A stretch of 64,000 nucleotides of DNA. Source: Halesus radiatus (lineage: Eukaryota; Arthropoda; Insecta; Trichoptera; Limnephilidae). Shown in pieces: positions 53,858-64,000 of this stretch. The position numbers and the translations under genes were made by a program. Under the pieces are notes generated by a model. That model saw nothing but the letters and a program-made list of their open reading frames with translations. It ran no database searches and had not been told where the DNA came from. Numbering within the stretch: the first letter of the stretch is position 1; each line of letters opens with the position of its first letter. The stretch lies in assembly GCA_022606495.2 (NCBI GenBank), contig JAHDVE020007140.1, positions 1-64,000 of the forward strand. Direction: 5' to 3'.

Positions 53858-56600
53858 AATGACTTTGAATATCTATTATCAAAATGTAAGAGGACTACGT
53901 ACAAAAACTAACATAGTGCTGAATCCTGTCGGATCAAATAAATATGATATTTTGGCTTTAACCGAATCATTGCTCGTTGATGCCATCTGCAACGAAGAGT
54001 TGTTCGACAATCGCTATGACGTATTCCGCCGGGATCGGAACTATTGTGCAACTAGTCAGCGCTTGGGTGGGGGTGTCTTGATCGCTGTTCGACGGGAGCT
54101 AGTAGCCAGCGAGCGTCCAGAGTGACACAAATAAGCAGAAGACTTATGGACATCCTTACAAGTTAAGGGATCGGTGCGCATTAATCTTCACATATGTTGT
54201 GTTTTCCTTAATAAGGGACCAACTTATCATGAAAACATAGAAAGCTTTCTCAGAGAAATTTCAAGACTAACATACAATTTCCTTATGAAATTTTCTTATC
54301 TTAAGTGACTTCAACCTTGCCGACATTCTGTGGAACAAATGTCAAAATAAAACGACACACACACCTGATTATCGTTTATCCCTACTCAGCTCTTTATTTG
54401 TTGTTTGCTTTGCATTTTTCGGGACTCTTCCAGTATAATAGAATCTATAATTCCAAAGACCACCTTCTAGACCTAGTTCTCTGCGATGATTGTGTCAAGG
54501 TATCAGCATGTAAGGACTTGCTTATTATTGAAGACATACACCATGCCTCCATTACAATAGATGTACCTTTTTTGAATCTGTTGCATTGAGGGAGGAAATA
54601 AGAAATGTTCATGTCTTCAAATGTGGTGACTATGAACGTATACATTTTTTTTTCTCAACAATGTAAACTGGTCCGAGCTCCTCCCTATCGGTGATTTAAA
54701 CTCAGCATTATCAAACTTCTACTCACAAATTCTCCAACTTATAGATGCTCATATTTCACTTAAACCTAGTAAGAACTCAAAATACCAGCCTTGGTATAGC
54801 TCAGCTCTCATCAAATTGACGAAGGAAAAATACAAATATTTCAAAAAGTTCAAGATTTACAACAATCAGTCCGACTACTCCACTTTTTTCTCTCTTGAGA
54901 TCACGTCGTAAAAAACTAAATCGAGAATTTCACACTCAAAACATAATCAATGTTGAACACGAAATATCCTCCAATTTCGAAACAGATTTATAATTATATT
55001 AAATCTTACTCCAAATCTCAAGGTATACCAAATACTGTATTTCTTGAGAATGAGAAAGCTGAAAACGGGTCTGCGATTGTTAACCCATTCTCCAAATATT
55101 TCAGTTCTTTTTACAACAATAATATACAATAATATCATAATTTCAACAATAACTCTACTACTCATAGTATCGAAGTAGACGAACGTCTGGTGCAGACATA
55201 TTTGGATAATTAAAATCTAAAAAAAGGCGCAGGTCCAGATCAAATCCCTCTGTTCTTCATACTGAAGTGAGCACACAGTCTCTCTAAACCGATATCCATT
55301 ATCTTCAATCATTATTTGAAATAGGGTGTGATACCTAATACTTGGAAGACTGCATTTGTGATATCCATTTTCAAAACTGGACACAAATCTGACGTAGAAA
55401 ACTATCGACCAACTTCAAAACTGTACATCTTCAGTAAGGTTTTTGAAAAAATGCTATATGATGCTTCCCGCCCAGAAATCTTCACTCAATGTTTACCAAC
55501 ATGGGGTTTATGAATGTAAAATCTACTACAACTAATATAATAGCATCACGAAATTCTTGCAAGATAATATGGATCAGCGTGTACAAGTAGACGCTATATA
55601 TACGGACTAGAGCAAAGCTTTTGAATTAGTGATTCACGGAGAAATAATATGTAAGGTTATGCAAATCGGCGTACACGGTGACCTATGAATCAAACCACAT
55701 TCAAGCCGTAGTTGTGGGTGCTTTTAAATCGGACTGGGTAAGTGTTCCATCTGGTGTGCCCCAAGGTTCTTAATTCGGACCCTTACTGTTTATACCCTTA
55801 TATTAACATCAATGATATAGGCAAATGCTTCAAATACTCCAAATATTTACTCTATGCAGACGTTATAAAAAAATTTTAGCCGTCAAATGTACTACTGACT
55901 CTCAAAAAATACAGGAGGACCTTAACCGTCTTAATTTTTACTGTTCATAGCATAACCTTAAAATAAATGTAAAAAGTGCATCGTCGTTAGTTTCACACGA
56001 AATAAAAAAATAATTTCCCATGAATACGCTCTGAACGACTTAATAATGACTCATAAGATAGAAGCCAAAGATTTGGGAGTGACATTGGACCTTACGCTTT
56101 TTTTCGATCCTCATATCGACACAATAACTTCAAAAGCCCCAAAAATTTTAGAATTCATTCTCAGATCATGTAAAAAATTCACTAACCTTAAACAATGAGA
56201 ATCCTTTACTTTTCTTATGTCCGGAGCTCACCAGAATATGCGTCACAAGTATGGAACCCACAATATAATACACATGTTCACAACTTGGAACGTGTTCAAA
56301 ATCGTTTTCTTGGATACCTAGATTTTCGTAGTTACCGTCCCCATATAAATCACCAAGAGTCGGTCGCGTTTTTAAATATGTTGCCTTTTGGAAGATCAAA
56401 GAATCTCGGCTGATGTACTCTTTCTGCAGAAAATTACTAGATCCAGTGCTGATCAGAACTCCTACAACGGATCCAACTACGAGTTCCCAATAGACTAACC
56501 AGATCGGACTAATTTCTTAGCCTTCCTCAATGCAACATTAATTCTAAGCAAAACTCATTCATTTATCAGGCATAACACATTTTTAACACGCACTACTCAC
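53858..56600 (+). pseudogene. LINE ORF2 (AP endonuclease + RT), Jockey/CR1-like, broken
   Basis: The endonuclease start L-N-I-Y-Y-Q-N-V-R-G-L and L-A-L-T-E-S (catalytic N and E) at 53858-53970, R-L-G-G-G-V-L-I-A-V-R near 54060, S-D-F-N-L-A-D-I-like segment near 54305. RT: K-K-G-A-G-P-D-Q-I-P at about 55225, P-N-T-W-K at 55335, E-N-Y-R-P-T-S at about 55400, S-G-V-P-Q-G-S near 55755, Y-A-D-V at 55853 where YADD is expected, so the second Asp is lost. The thumb/connection W-N-P-Q-Y-N ... N-R-F-L-G-Y is at about 56255-56330. Many stops and shifts. About 3.6 kb with ORF1. Confidence 0.85.
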
Positions 56601-56727
56601 AATTTAACATCTTTAACTATAATTATGTTCTGTTATAGTTCAAGGCTAGTATTTTTTCTGCCCGTAATGTAATTTCCATTTTGAGATATCGAGTTTTGAC
56701 TTGACTTTATTATTGACTTTTAAAAAG

Positions 56728-56834
56728 AAAGATAAACATTCTCGGGTTACGAATAACCTGACAATATTTTAAAATCTACTACTACCATCACAGTTAGCGG
56801 AAGATGTTGCTTGTGTCGTGATGGAGGACTTAGC
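56728..56834 (-). mobile_element. SINE-A tail fragment, reverse
   Basis: Tail only (TTCTCGGGTTACGAATAACC, CATCACAGTTAGCGG, TGTCGTGATGGAGGACTTAG), ending before box B, just beyond the LINE 3' end. Confidence 0.7.
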
Positions 56835-59160
56835 CTTAGACTTACTTATGAAGCTTAATTCTGGAAGTTAATACTTTTATTCATTTAAAAGGAAAACTAA
56901 AACATGTCACTGTAGTATATTAGACTATACCTTTTAATTTCCATTTCAAAATAAGTGAACGTCATCAACGTACGGCTAAACTACAATATGTACCTATCAT
57001 TTATCGATGGACTCAATTATTTCACTCGCCACACCTTGCTAGTAGATGGTTTGTCTAGTAATTTGTAAACCTGCGCCAACAGTACATTTAAGGTAAAAAG
57101 GAATAAAAATGAAGCATTGAAGCTTAAGAGAGGTGAATTATCATTAAAATTGTTTTAAGCCAAAACATTTGTCTTTTTGAAGTTAAATTCTAATCTGTTC
57201 AAAGAACTTTCCAAATTTAAATTGACGTCATTCTTTTTTTTCATAAATGCTAGGAGTATTTTAAAAAATGTACAGTTTCAATATTTCGACTATCTGTACG
57301 AAAAGGCCATAAATATTTATATTTTAAAAAATATAACGAAACAAAAATAAAACATTTCATTAGTCACTTAATTGTAACAAACCAGCATCTCGTACTACAC
57401 TAATGCCTCTTGTCGGTTATTTTGCGATTTTTAAAAATTATTTTTCTTTAAAAATATATTTATAACAAATATCTCACAAGGATAGGCAGATATAATCAGT
57501 GAGAATTGCCACACAACTCTGTCCTGGTACACTCTCAGTGCTTCATCCACATTCGATCATTCTCCGACTGTTGACATACACCGAATAAAGAGACTTCTGT
57601 GAAATATGTGTCATATATTCTTGACTTTTATATTTCTCCGTTCATGCAATCTACTTTCGTTTTTCCTCTCCCATAACCATGCTTCCCCGTCATGCATTGG
57701 GGTTGGTATCAGAACTTTATTGTGAGCTGCAAGCCTCGCTTCCTTGGATAACGATATAACATAATTCCTAAAAACTTCACCCAAAATATTGAAATAAGTA
57801 ATATTGATTTTCGAGCACAACTAGGTATAATGTGTGACATGCACCAAGATGAATAAAGTTTTTTTTTTAAAGTTTATTGTTTAAGGAAATCTCATGTAGG
57901 AAAGTAAAGTTCATTGATTACATACAAGGATGTACGGACTATACGGGTTGTATAGCACATGGCCAAAATCTTAAATGCACTTTTTGAATCTTGTATTCCC
58001 TTTAATATTAATAATTGAGCGGGGGAAACATTGTCGACTTTTCGCAAAAGTGTTTAAAACAAATGCAATAACCCTGACCTATGTGGAGCATCATGTTGAA
58101 AAAATACATCTCTTTAGGAAAGGTTACCATAATTCAATGGACTTTAGTAAAAAAAAATGACGCTGTATCAAATTGACCAATTACCATTTTTTTTTAAATA
58201 ACCTCTGAAAATTAGCTCATCATAATTTCTCACCGTCGACCAATCTATAAAATAAAATATACATGGGTATATAAATAACACCGTATAATGAAAATATATT
58301 AACCAAAATAGTTGTATAAACAAAGTGTAAGTTCCACCAACCACAAGAGACAGTTTCTATTTTTGTGAGGTACGGCGACAAACTATGAAACATGATTTAC
58401 CTACATATTCCATCCTGTTTTTACAAAAAAAATATTAATGCCTTTAAATATACAAAAAAAATATGGACAATGTCTCAACAATCTCACCTCGAACATAATA
58501 GTATTGCAAACATTTTTTCAACCAGGACTCGTCTAGAAATTGTGTTGTCAAGTCACTGGCCTGTTAAGATTTTGTCAGGATACTGGTATGTATTTTGACA
58601 CGGAATCTCACAACACAAACAGGCGTATCTCATATTTAGCAACATTCCAAGAGAGCTAAACAACTGTTTTTTTCTGCCGGAATCTTGTTCATTTTATTAC
58701 ATATTTCGCTAATGAAGTAAAAAAACGCGTAATTCAAAAGCCCTATTAGCGAGACGTGTAATAAAACATAAGAACCGGCAAAAAAAAAACTCTTTAGCTT
58801 TCCTGAAAATTTTCTAAATGTGAGATAAGCCTGTTGGTGTTGTAGGCGATGAGATGATGTAATTTTTATAATTTTATTCCATAACTTTTATTTTATTTTA
58901 TTTTTTATTTAATATAAACACATATAAAGTATTTAATATTACAGCTATTTACAAAAAAGTATAAATGTATTTAACAAAAAGTGCCCAACTCAATAGAGAA
59001 AGATTTCTCGTGTTTGAGTTGGGGAGCAGCGCCATATACCGACAGTAGTGGTATGTATAGAAATAAAAGTACATCAAGAATGTAATATAGATAATGTTTG
59101 TGTTGTTGTACACGATAGTTACTACAAAATAGAAGACTAAAAGTACATGACTTTATGTAA
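56835..59160. other. AT-rich region with a LINE scrap
   Basis: Apart from the LINE scrap at 57620-57730 I see nothing supportable. Short frames (57975-58160, 58392-58598, both plus) are AT-driven. Confidence 0.4.
57620..57730 (-). pseudogene. LINE ORF2 scrap (same group as 27760-28230)
   Basis: Minus frame N-K-V-L-I-P-T-P-M-H-D-G-E-A-W-L-W-E-R-K-N-E-S-R-L-H aligns with L-I-P-T-L-M-Y-G-S-E-A ... K-D-G-S-R-L-N of 27780-27840. Only this segment remains. Confidence 0.6.
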
Positions 59161-59167
59161 TATTCTT

Positions 59168-59635
59168 CTATACAGACAATATTTTGGATACAATGTGAGA
59201 TTCTAAATACGTTTTGACTTCTACCACTTTCTCTATAACTTGTTCCAGTATCCACCTACAAATACAACTATTTTGTCTTTCGGTTAAACCCATTGTTTTA
59301 CAATTCGCCCGCCAAATGCTGGAATCCTCTACACATGGCGATAAAAAGCTTTCATTTGACACATTCTCGTATACACAGATATAATATAATCCGTAGTAAA
59401 TGCTATTCAGTGGGCACACTTTTAAAACGCATGTGCCCTCGCGGCTGGAGGAAACTTTCTCCAAAGAGGCTGTTTTTGCTATTTGCTCCATTGAATTTAA
59501 ATAACCTGATATTATTGTTCGAGAGTTTGTCAAAAGGTCGAATTGGAAAACACCTTTAATTACCGCCCTGATGTTTCTGTCGGACTCGAACTGAGTTGCG
59601 GTTGATTCACTTTTTACCTTGGTAAATAATACCAA
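59168..59635 (-). CDS. Open frame of 156 codons, unknown
   Basis: The longest open frame not explained by a repeat or transposon. Its first codon is TTG, so it more likely begins inside an exon than at a true start. Composition is mixed, with several cysteines (C-V-E-D-S-S-I-W, Q-N-S-C-I-C-R-W-I) and no signal peptide, membrane segment or domain that I recognise. An 88-codon plus frame (59293-59559) overlaps it. It could be an exon, an old transposon piece or chance. Confidence 0.25.
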   Translation of the reverse strand: MVLFTKVKSESTATQFESDRNIRAVIKGVFQFDLLTNSRTIISGYLNSMEQIAKTASLEKVSSSREGTCVLKVCPLNSIYYGLYYICVYENVSNESFLSPCVEDSSIWRANCKTMGLTERQNSCICRWILEQVIEKVVEVKTYLESHIVSKILSV

Positions 59636-59659
59636 TTTTGTTGTTTGGACCTAATCAAT

Positions 59660-60960
59660 TCAATTAAAAAGTATTTACAATATTAAATAGCGATAGAACC
59701 TGCTGTAGGTACCCCCAATTTCAATCGATCTTATCAGATCTAGTCCCTTGATGCATATATTTTTTACTAATTAATTATTTTTTTGATAAATGCATTTATA
59801 TAAACATAGGTACAAAGGTTATAAACATTTTTTAGATATATATATATACATATATTGTTTAAATTCAATTAAATATATATTTGAATACATGTATATGTGG
59901 CTATACTTGGTATTAGTTAGTTGCAGTAAAAAAAAATGTTTTTTTTATATATGTTTACTCATATACATACATATATATCTATATGAGTGTATATATATTC
60001 CTTATTTATATATTTGCAAGTTTACAAATTAAACGAGTTTTTACTTATATATGGTTGAAGTCATTTCACTGAGTAACCTTTCAACGACATAGCGATTTGA
60101 AACGGTGGTTTCGACGTTTTTTTTTCTTATGTGATTCAAGTTCATGTTCATTTATTTTAAGCACCTTAAGCCAAGGAATGTCGCAAAGTTAACAAACATG
60201 GAGAGAAGGCGATGGATAAGAGAGAGGTCGGGAAGTTTTTAAGTCAGACTAAGTAGATTTTTTTTTTAATAACTATGTTAATTATATTCGTAATGTTTTT
60301 CATGTCGTGGGTTGATTGCTTTCGATTATATATGTATAACATTCTTTTTACTTTACTTTTAATAATACGTACACCATTTGTTACTGGTTATTTTTGTACT
60401 GGATGGCCAATCTTGTGCCTTTCGCAGCAATATAATATAGCACTCATAAACTGGTCGTACATATGGCGAACTGGAAATCTCCACGGAATAGAGAGGGTTT
60501 CCTTTTCATGAAATAAATGTCGTGTTATCATGAATATTTCAGGACTGTTATGGATTTAAATGAATTATTTGTTAAGGCACGGGCGGCACGAGGTGGTAGA
60601 TGCCTCCAGCTTCCAGGGCACATCCGTATTTCAGTTTAGATTCACAAATAGTCAGAACAATTGTGCTTTCTATGCACCCTGTGTTCATACGCTACACTTA
60701 GGCGTGATTTGAAGTTATGGTATTGTATCAGGAAAGGACGAAGTTCACGATAAAAACTTTTTAATGTATTGCGTGTTTAAACTTTCCTTGCCGGTGCTGT
60801 CAACTGAGTTGACATGTCTTAATTTTTTTCAATATTTGTTTAGAGATACTAAATAAAGAGTTCATGTTTTAAGTATTCCGCGATACATTTATGTATTTGA
60901 TCAAATAATTACAATATGTAAAGAAAATATGGAAAAAATTAACATTAATATAGGTATACC
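59660..60960. other. AT-rich spacer
   Basis: TA/TATATA-rich runs at 59835-60020 explain the tyrosine/isoleucine-rich plus frame at 59790-60032. No gene recognised. Confidence 0.45.
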
Positions 60961-61693
60961 TAGGTGTTTTTCTAACTTGCTGAATGGCTCGCTAATGGGT
61001 GAAAGGGGTTCCGGTTTTGCTCGCTGTGCCACGATGCGCCATCGTCAGTAGTAGCCGGCGTTCTACCGGCAGTAATGGGCGTACTATGCATTCTATGCGT
61101 GGCCGATATTTTTTTCCTCATTTTCACCACGTATACACCATATACTACTCGCATATGCATGCACATATGTACTATTAATAAAATGATTTACATAAGTAAT
61201 AAATGTTAAATGTTAACAATTATTCATTTTTATCTAACTTACAAAACTATGAATGTGTACAATTTAGACTGAATGTACAGCCATGTTTCGGCTGCGTAAA
61301 GGAAAGATTATGAATCCAACTTTTTACATAAGTAACTGGTATACAGATTTTTCTTAACTAGACTACAATCGGATTATCACTTAATACCCAAACCAAGGAT
61401 GATATTACCCTATGAAATTAATATTAAATATCCATTTTTTTTAATATAATGTGTTAGGTTGGTGGTATAAATTGCAGCTACGAAATAAGCTAGCCTAATG
61501 AATAGTATTTAAACCAAGGTATCATGAATAAGTTTTATTTTATTTTTATAAATATGTTTTCAGTGCAAGAGAATCGATCCTGTAATCTCCCGACTCAAGG
61601 CGTTAGAACGTTGAAAGGGGAAATGATTTATCGTCAAAATCAAAAAATTTCCACCGATATTGAAACTAACTCAAGCAATACCTCAAACATTAT
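60961..61693. other. Spacer with small GC-rich part
   Basis: 60975-61110 is GC-richer and includes a GCCGGCGTTCTACCGGC hairpin. The minus frame 60972-61166 through it is not convincing. Remainder AT-rich. Confidence 0.3.
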
Positions 61694-61939
61694 GTAAATT
61701 CTATACGGGTAGTTAGGAAAATTTATAACCTTTCAATAGATAAAAATCTTAAAACTATAATCTTTAAATTCTATGAAATGAATCTTAAAGTGTCAATTTA
61801 AAAACCAGCGAAAACAGTTTTTGAACGCTTTACCTAAAATTCCACTACGTATTACAGATATAATTAAAAAGATTACAGTTTGAGGATTATTGTCTTTGGA
61901 AACCTTATGCATTTTTCTAATTACCCATGTAGAATTTAC
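61694..61939. mobile_element. Foldback MITE, family F, copy 3
   Basis: Ends GTAAATTCTATACGGGTAGT and ACCCATGTAGAATTTAC, with long inverted arms through GGAAAA(T)TTATAACCTTTCA and GATTACAGTTTGAGGATTAT. The best-preserved termini of the family. Confidence 0.78.
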
Positions 61940-62819
61940 AGATAAATAATTCATACAATTTAATCAATTAACAATCTACAAATTGTGTATTTTTGGATGC
62001 TGACCTTTAAAAAACATTCTTAGAACTAAGGAACCCAAATAGATTGAAACAGAAATAAAATAATCTAAATAAACATATTTAGTATTCGTGGTACTCGCCA
62101 GGAGTAATCCTTTCCTGAAAGGATTTATTATCCGTTTTCTTTCAAACAAATTGGTTAAGGACTTAGGATTCCAAGCCTCAATCGCATAACCGAAAAACAG
62201 AACAAAAGCCAATCTTGAACAATACTAAATAGCTATTATTAACCCTTAAAAAATAATCGATCCTTACTAGATCCGGACTAGCGAAAGGACTTTTCGTGGC
62301 CTACAACAGGGGCACGTGTAAAAACGTTCCGGCGTGCTCGTAAAATGCTGAATATGTTGCCACTGGCCACAATGTCTCGATGTAGGCTATCCGGGAAGTG
62401 TTCTGCCCCTGGCCTCCTTAGAGTATAGAACAATAGGATGCAGGAAGCGTGAACCGTAAACCGTAAATGTAAATAAAATATGGAGTTGCTAACATTGGAA
62501 CCATAGAGGAAGTCAAACGCTTGAAAGGGTGAATGAACATATTATTAGATTAATGCTTGTTCTGAAATTTGTGCATTTTATGAGATTTAAACATCATTAT
62601 ATAACTTCTATATATTATAAGGTAAATACGTCATTTTATTAAAATTATACGTATATATTTATATATATTTTATATTAACGGACCATTGTCTAATTACACA
62701 AAATACACAACACGAAATAAGATAAAAAAAATGGTGCTACATAAAAAGAACAGCATATAATACATGAATGAAGCAATGACAAAAATATACATTTGAGAGA
62801 ACCTTCAAGTGAAAGCCTG
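61940..62819. other. Spacer
   Basis: 62255-62460 is GC-richer but matches nothing else here. Minus frame 61976-62212 carries no motif. Confidence 0.4.
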
Positions 62820-63500
62820 TAACGCAAATACTGACCCCGCGTCTATTATTATTATTATTGTCTACGGAAGAGATTTGTGAGAAAATGTCTATGGGAGACG
62901 TCCGACGGGAGAGAGCTAAGACAAGATGGCGCCGGACATAACCTGACACGGGCGGTGGAGCTCGACGTGATTGAAGGGAGTGATATGTGTTAGTTTCTTT
63001 TCTTTTCTGTTTGACGCCAACGAGCGTCTACCCAATCTACCCGAAGTGGGTATGTTTTTTAATTACTGATGGCCAATTCGTAAAGCGGTGAAATCCAACC
63101 GCGCGTGCCTGGCGCGTTGGAGGAAATCCTTGTGGCGTGATGTGAACGGATACGAGAGTCGGTGGCTGTATCGACGACCCTACAGGACCTAAGGTAGCAT
63201 CCTCACCTATCATTGCCTGAACCTCGCGGAAGAAGCTGTTGCGGATGGAGCTTCGGATGGCGGATGGACTACGCATCATGGACCGTGGGAATCGGTGAAC
63301 ATCCGGGCTGGAGCGGCCTTTTTGAAGCCGGAGGAGAGGATTATGACCACAGGAGCCATCATATATCCTTTTAATCAATTATTAATTTATCTTAGTCTTA
63401 CTCTCCACTCTTTTCTTCCTCTACATTTAATTGGGGTTGTATAGTCAATAAAGACTATGTTTAAATGTGAATAGGGTTTTATTTCCTGTATCATGTTATA
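62820..63500 (+). other. GC-rich block ending in poly(A) signal, possible retroelement or transcript 3' end
   Basis: A long stretch of balanced, CpG-containing sequence ending with CAATAAAGACTATG at about 63446-63459. A 113-codon minus frame (63037-63378) overlaps it but is arginine- and proline-rich and unrecognised. The block could be a solo LTR (candidate TGTGTTAG... at about 62983 to ...GTATCA at about 63493, not confirmed), a 3' UTR, or a retroposed sequence. Confidence 0.3.
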
Positions 63501-64000
63501 TATCCAAATCTTCCCGCACTTTATCCATCAGATTCATCCACGAATACTGAGAGATAAGTCGAACAATAGCCGGAGGAGAGGTTACAAGCCTTAACAAGGT
63601 TCCATAATGTTAGACATATTAAATGATATTTTTCTTAAAGGCTGACAAAAATCATTTAGACTGGTAACAAAAATGACCCTGGCTTGAGTTTAAAATTATT
63701 AAAATATTAAATATTATTACATATCTACATACATTTCACGAAATTTATAGATATTTTGATAATTGAATATTTATTACGAATTTTATTTTATACGAAAACT
63801 CTATTTATAATTATTTTTTTTTTTTTAAATTATGAATATTCGGATTAATTAAAACAAATAAAATGGTTTTTATTTTGTCTTCCTACTAATTTGTGATTTA
63901 TATATTATATTTGAAAATAATACATATTATGAAGTCGGTCACTGGGCTTGCACTCGGACGGGTTTAATTCAAATTCATCAACGGGTACCGGCATACTCCC
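63501..64000. other. AT-rich spacer
   Basis: Nothing recognised. The last 60 bp (GGTCACTGGGCTTGCACTCG) hint at another repeat that continues beyond the window. Confidence 0.4.

Overview
The window looks like nuclear DNA from an arthropod, most likely an insect. It is AT-rich and crowded with decayed transposable elements. Insect-type signs are Helitrons with a TC...CTAG structure, TTAGG-like interspersed runs, a non-LTR retrotransposon whose ORF1 has a baculovirus-FP-like C-terminal domain, and several Penelope-like element (PLE) families. I found no intact host protein-coding gene. Almost every long open frame is either a decayed transposon or unsupported. The window is best read as intergenic or long-intron sequence.

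The most striking content is at least four PLE lineages, here named PLE-1 to PLE-4. Their 3' ends share one layout: a GIY-YIG endonuclease C-terminus with a conserved L-x-x-(F/L)-E-x-x-x-I-(R/K) type helix, 100-400 bp of non-coding DNA, then a hammerhead-ribozyme-like motif (CUGANGA, stem II, GAAA, minimal stem III, cleavage triplet). PLE-1 lies at 1-512, 9925-10510, 23477-23583, 40795-41475, 45140-45200, 45440-45610 and 48290-48700. PLE-2 lies at 17955-18690, 34340-37240 (the only copy with most of RT and EN) and 45760-46140. PLE-3 lies at 1203-1500, 16056-16320 and 42734-43300. PLE-4 lies at 37500-37990. Five sites carry head-to-head (inverted) PLE termini.

Region by region. 0-5 kb: PLE-1 end, SINE-A, inverted PLE-3 pair, a complete short Helitron (4566-5022). 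5-13 kb: a 12-bp satellite (6917-7418), a three-copy 67-bp tandem repeat, a PLE-1 copy, a tRNA-like gene (11051-11127) and a repeat block with an A-type unit flanked by two B-type units (11538-11945). 13-20 kb: LINE ORF2 remnants, SINE-B, a second copy of the A unit (15641-15862), PLE-3, SINE-A, a foldback MITE and a PLE-2 inverted pair. 20-29 kb: two opposite copies of a TIR MITE, LINE remnants and a MITE flanked by TTAA. 29-34 kb: LINE remnant, two related SINE-C copies (one internally rearranged), and a Helitron split by SINE-B. 34-38 kb: the main PLE-2 element and PLE-4. 38-50 kb: a hAT-like MITE, PLE-1, PLE-3, inverted PLE ends and old SINE-B pieces. 50-57 kb: the second TTAA MITE, a foldback MITE and a nearly full-length but broken LINE (53011-56600). 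57-64 kb: mostly unassigned AT-rich DNA, one 156-codon open frame and a possible LTR-like or retroposon 3' end.

These parts do not form one pathway. They record repeated invasion: RT/EN-encoding PLEs and LINEs, plus non-autonomous SINEs, Helitrons and MITEs that depend on proteins encoded elsewhere. The ribozymes are inferred to process PLE RNA, as reported for PLEs in other animals.
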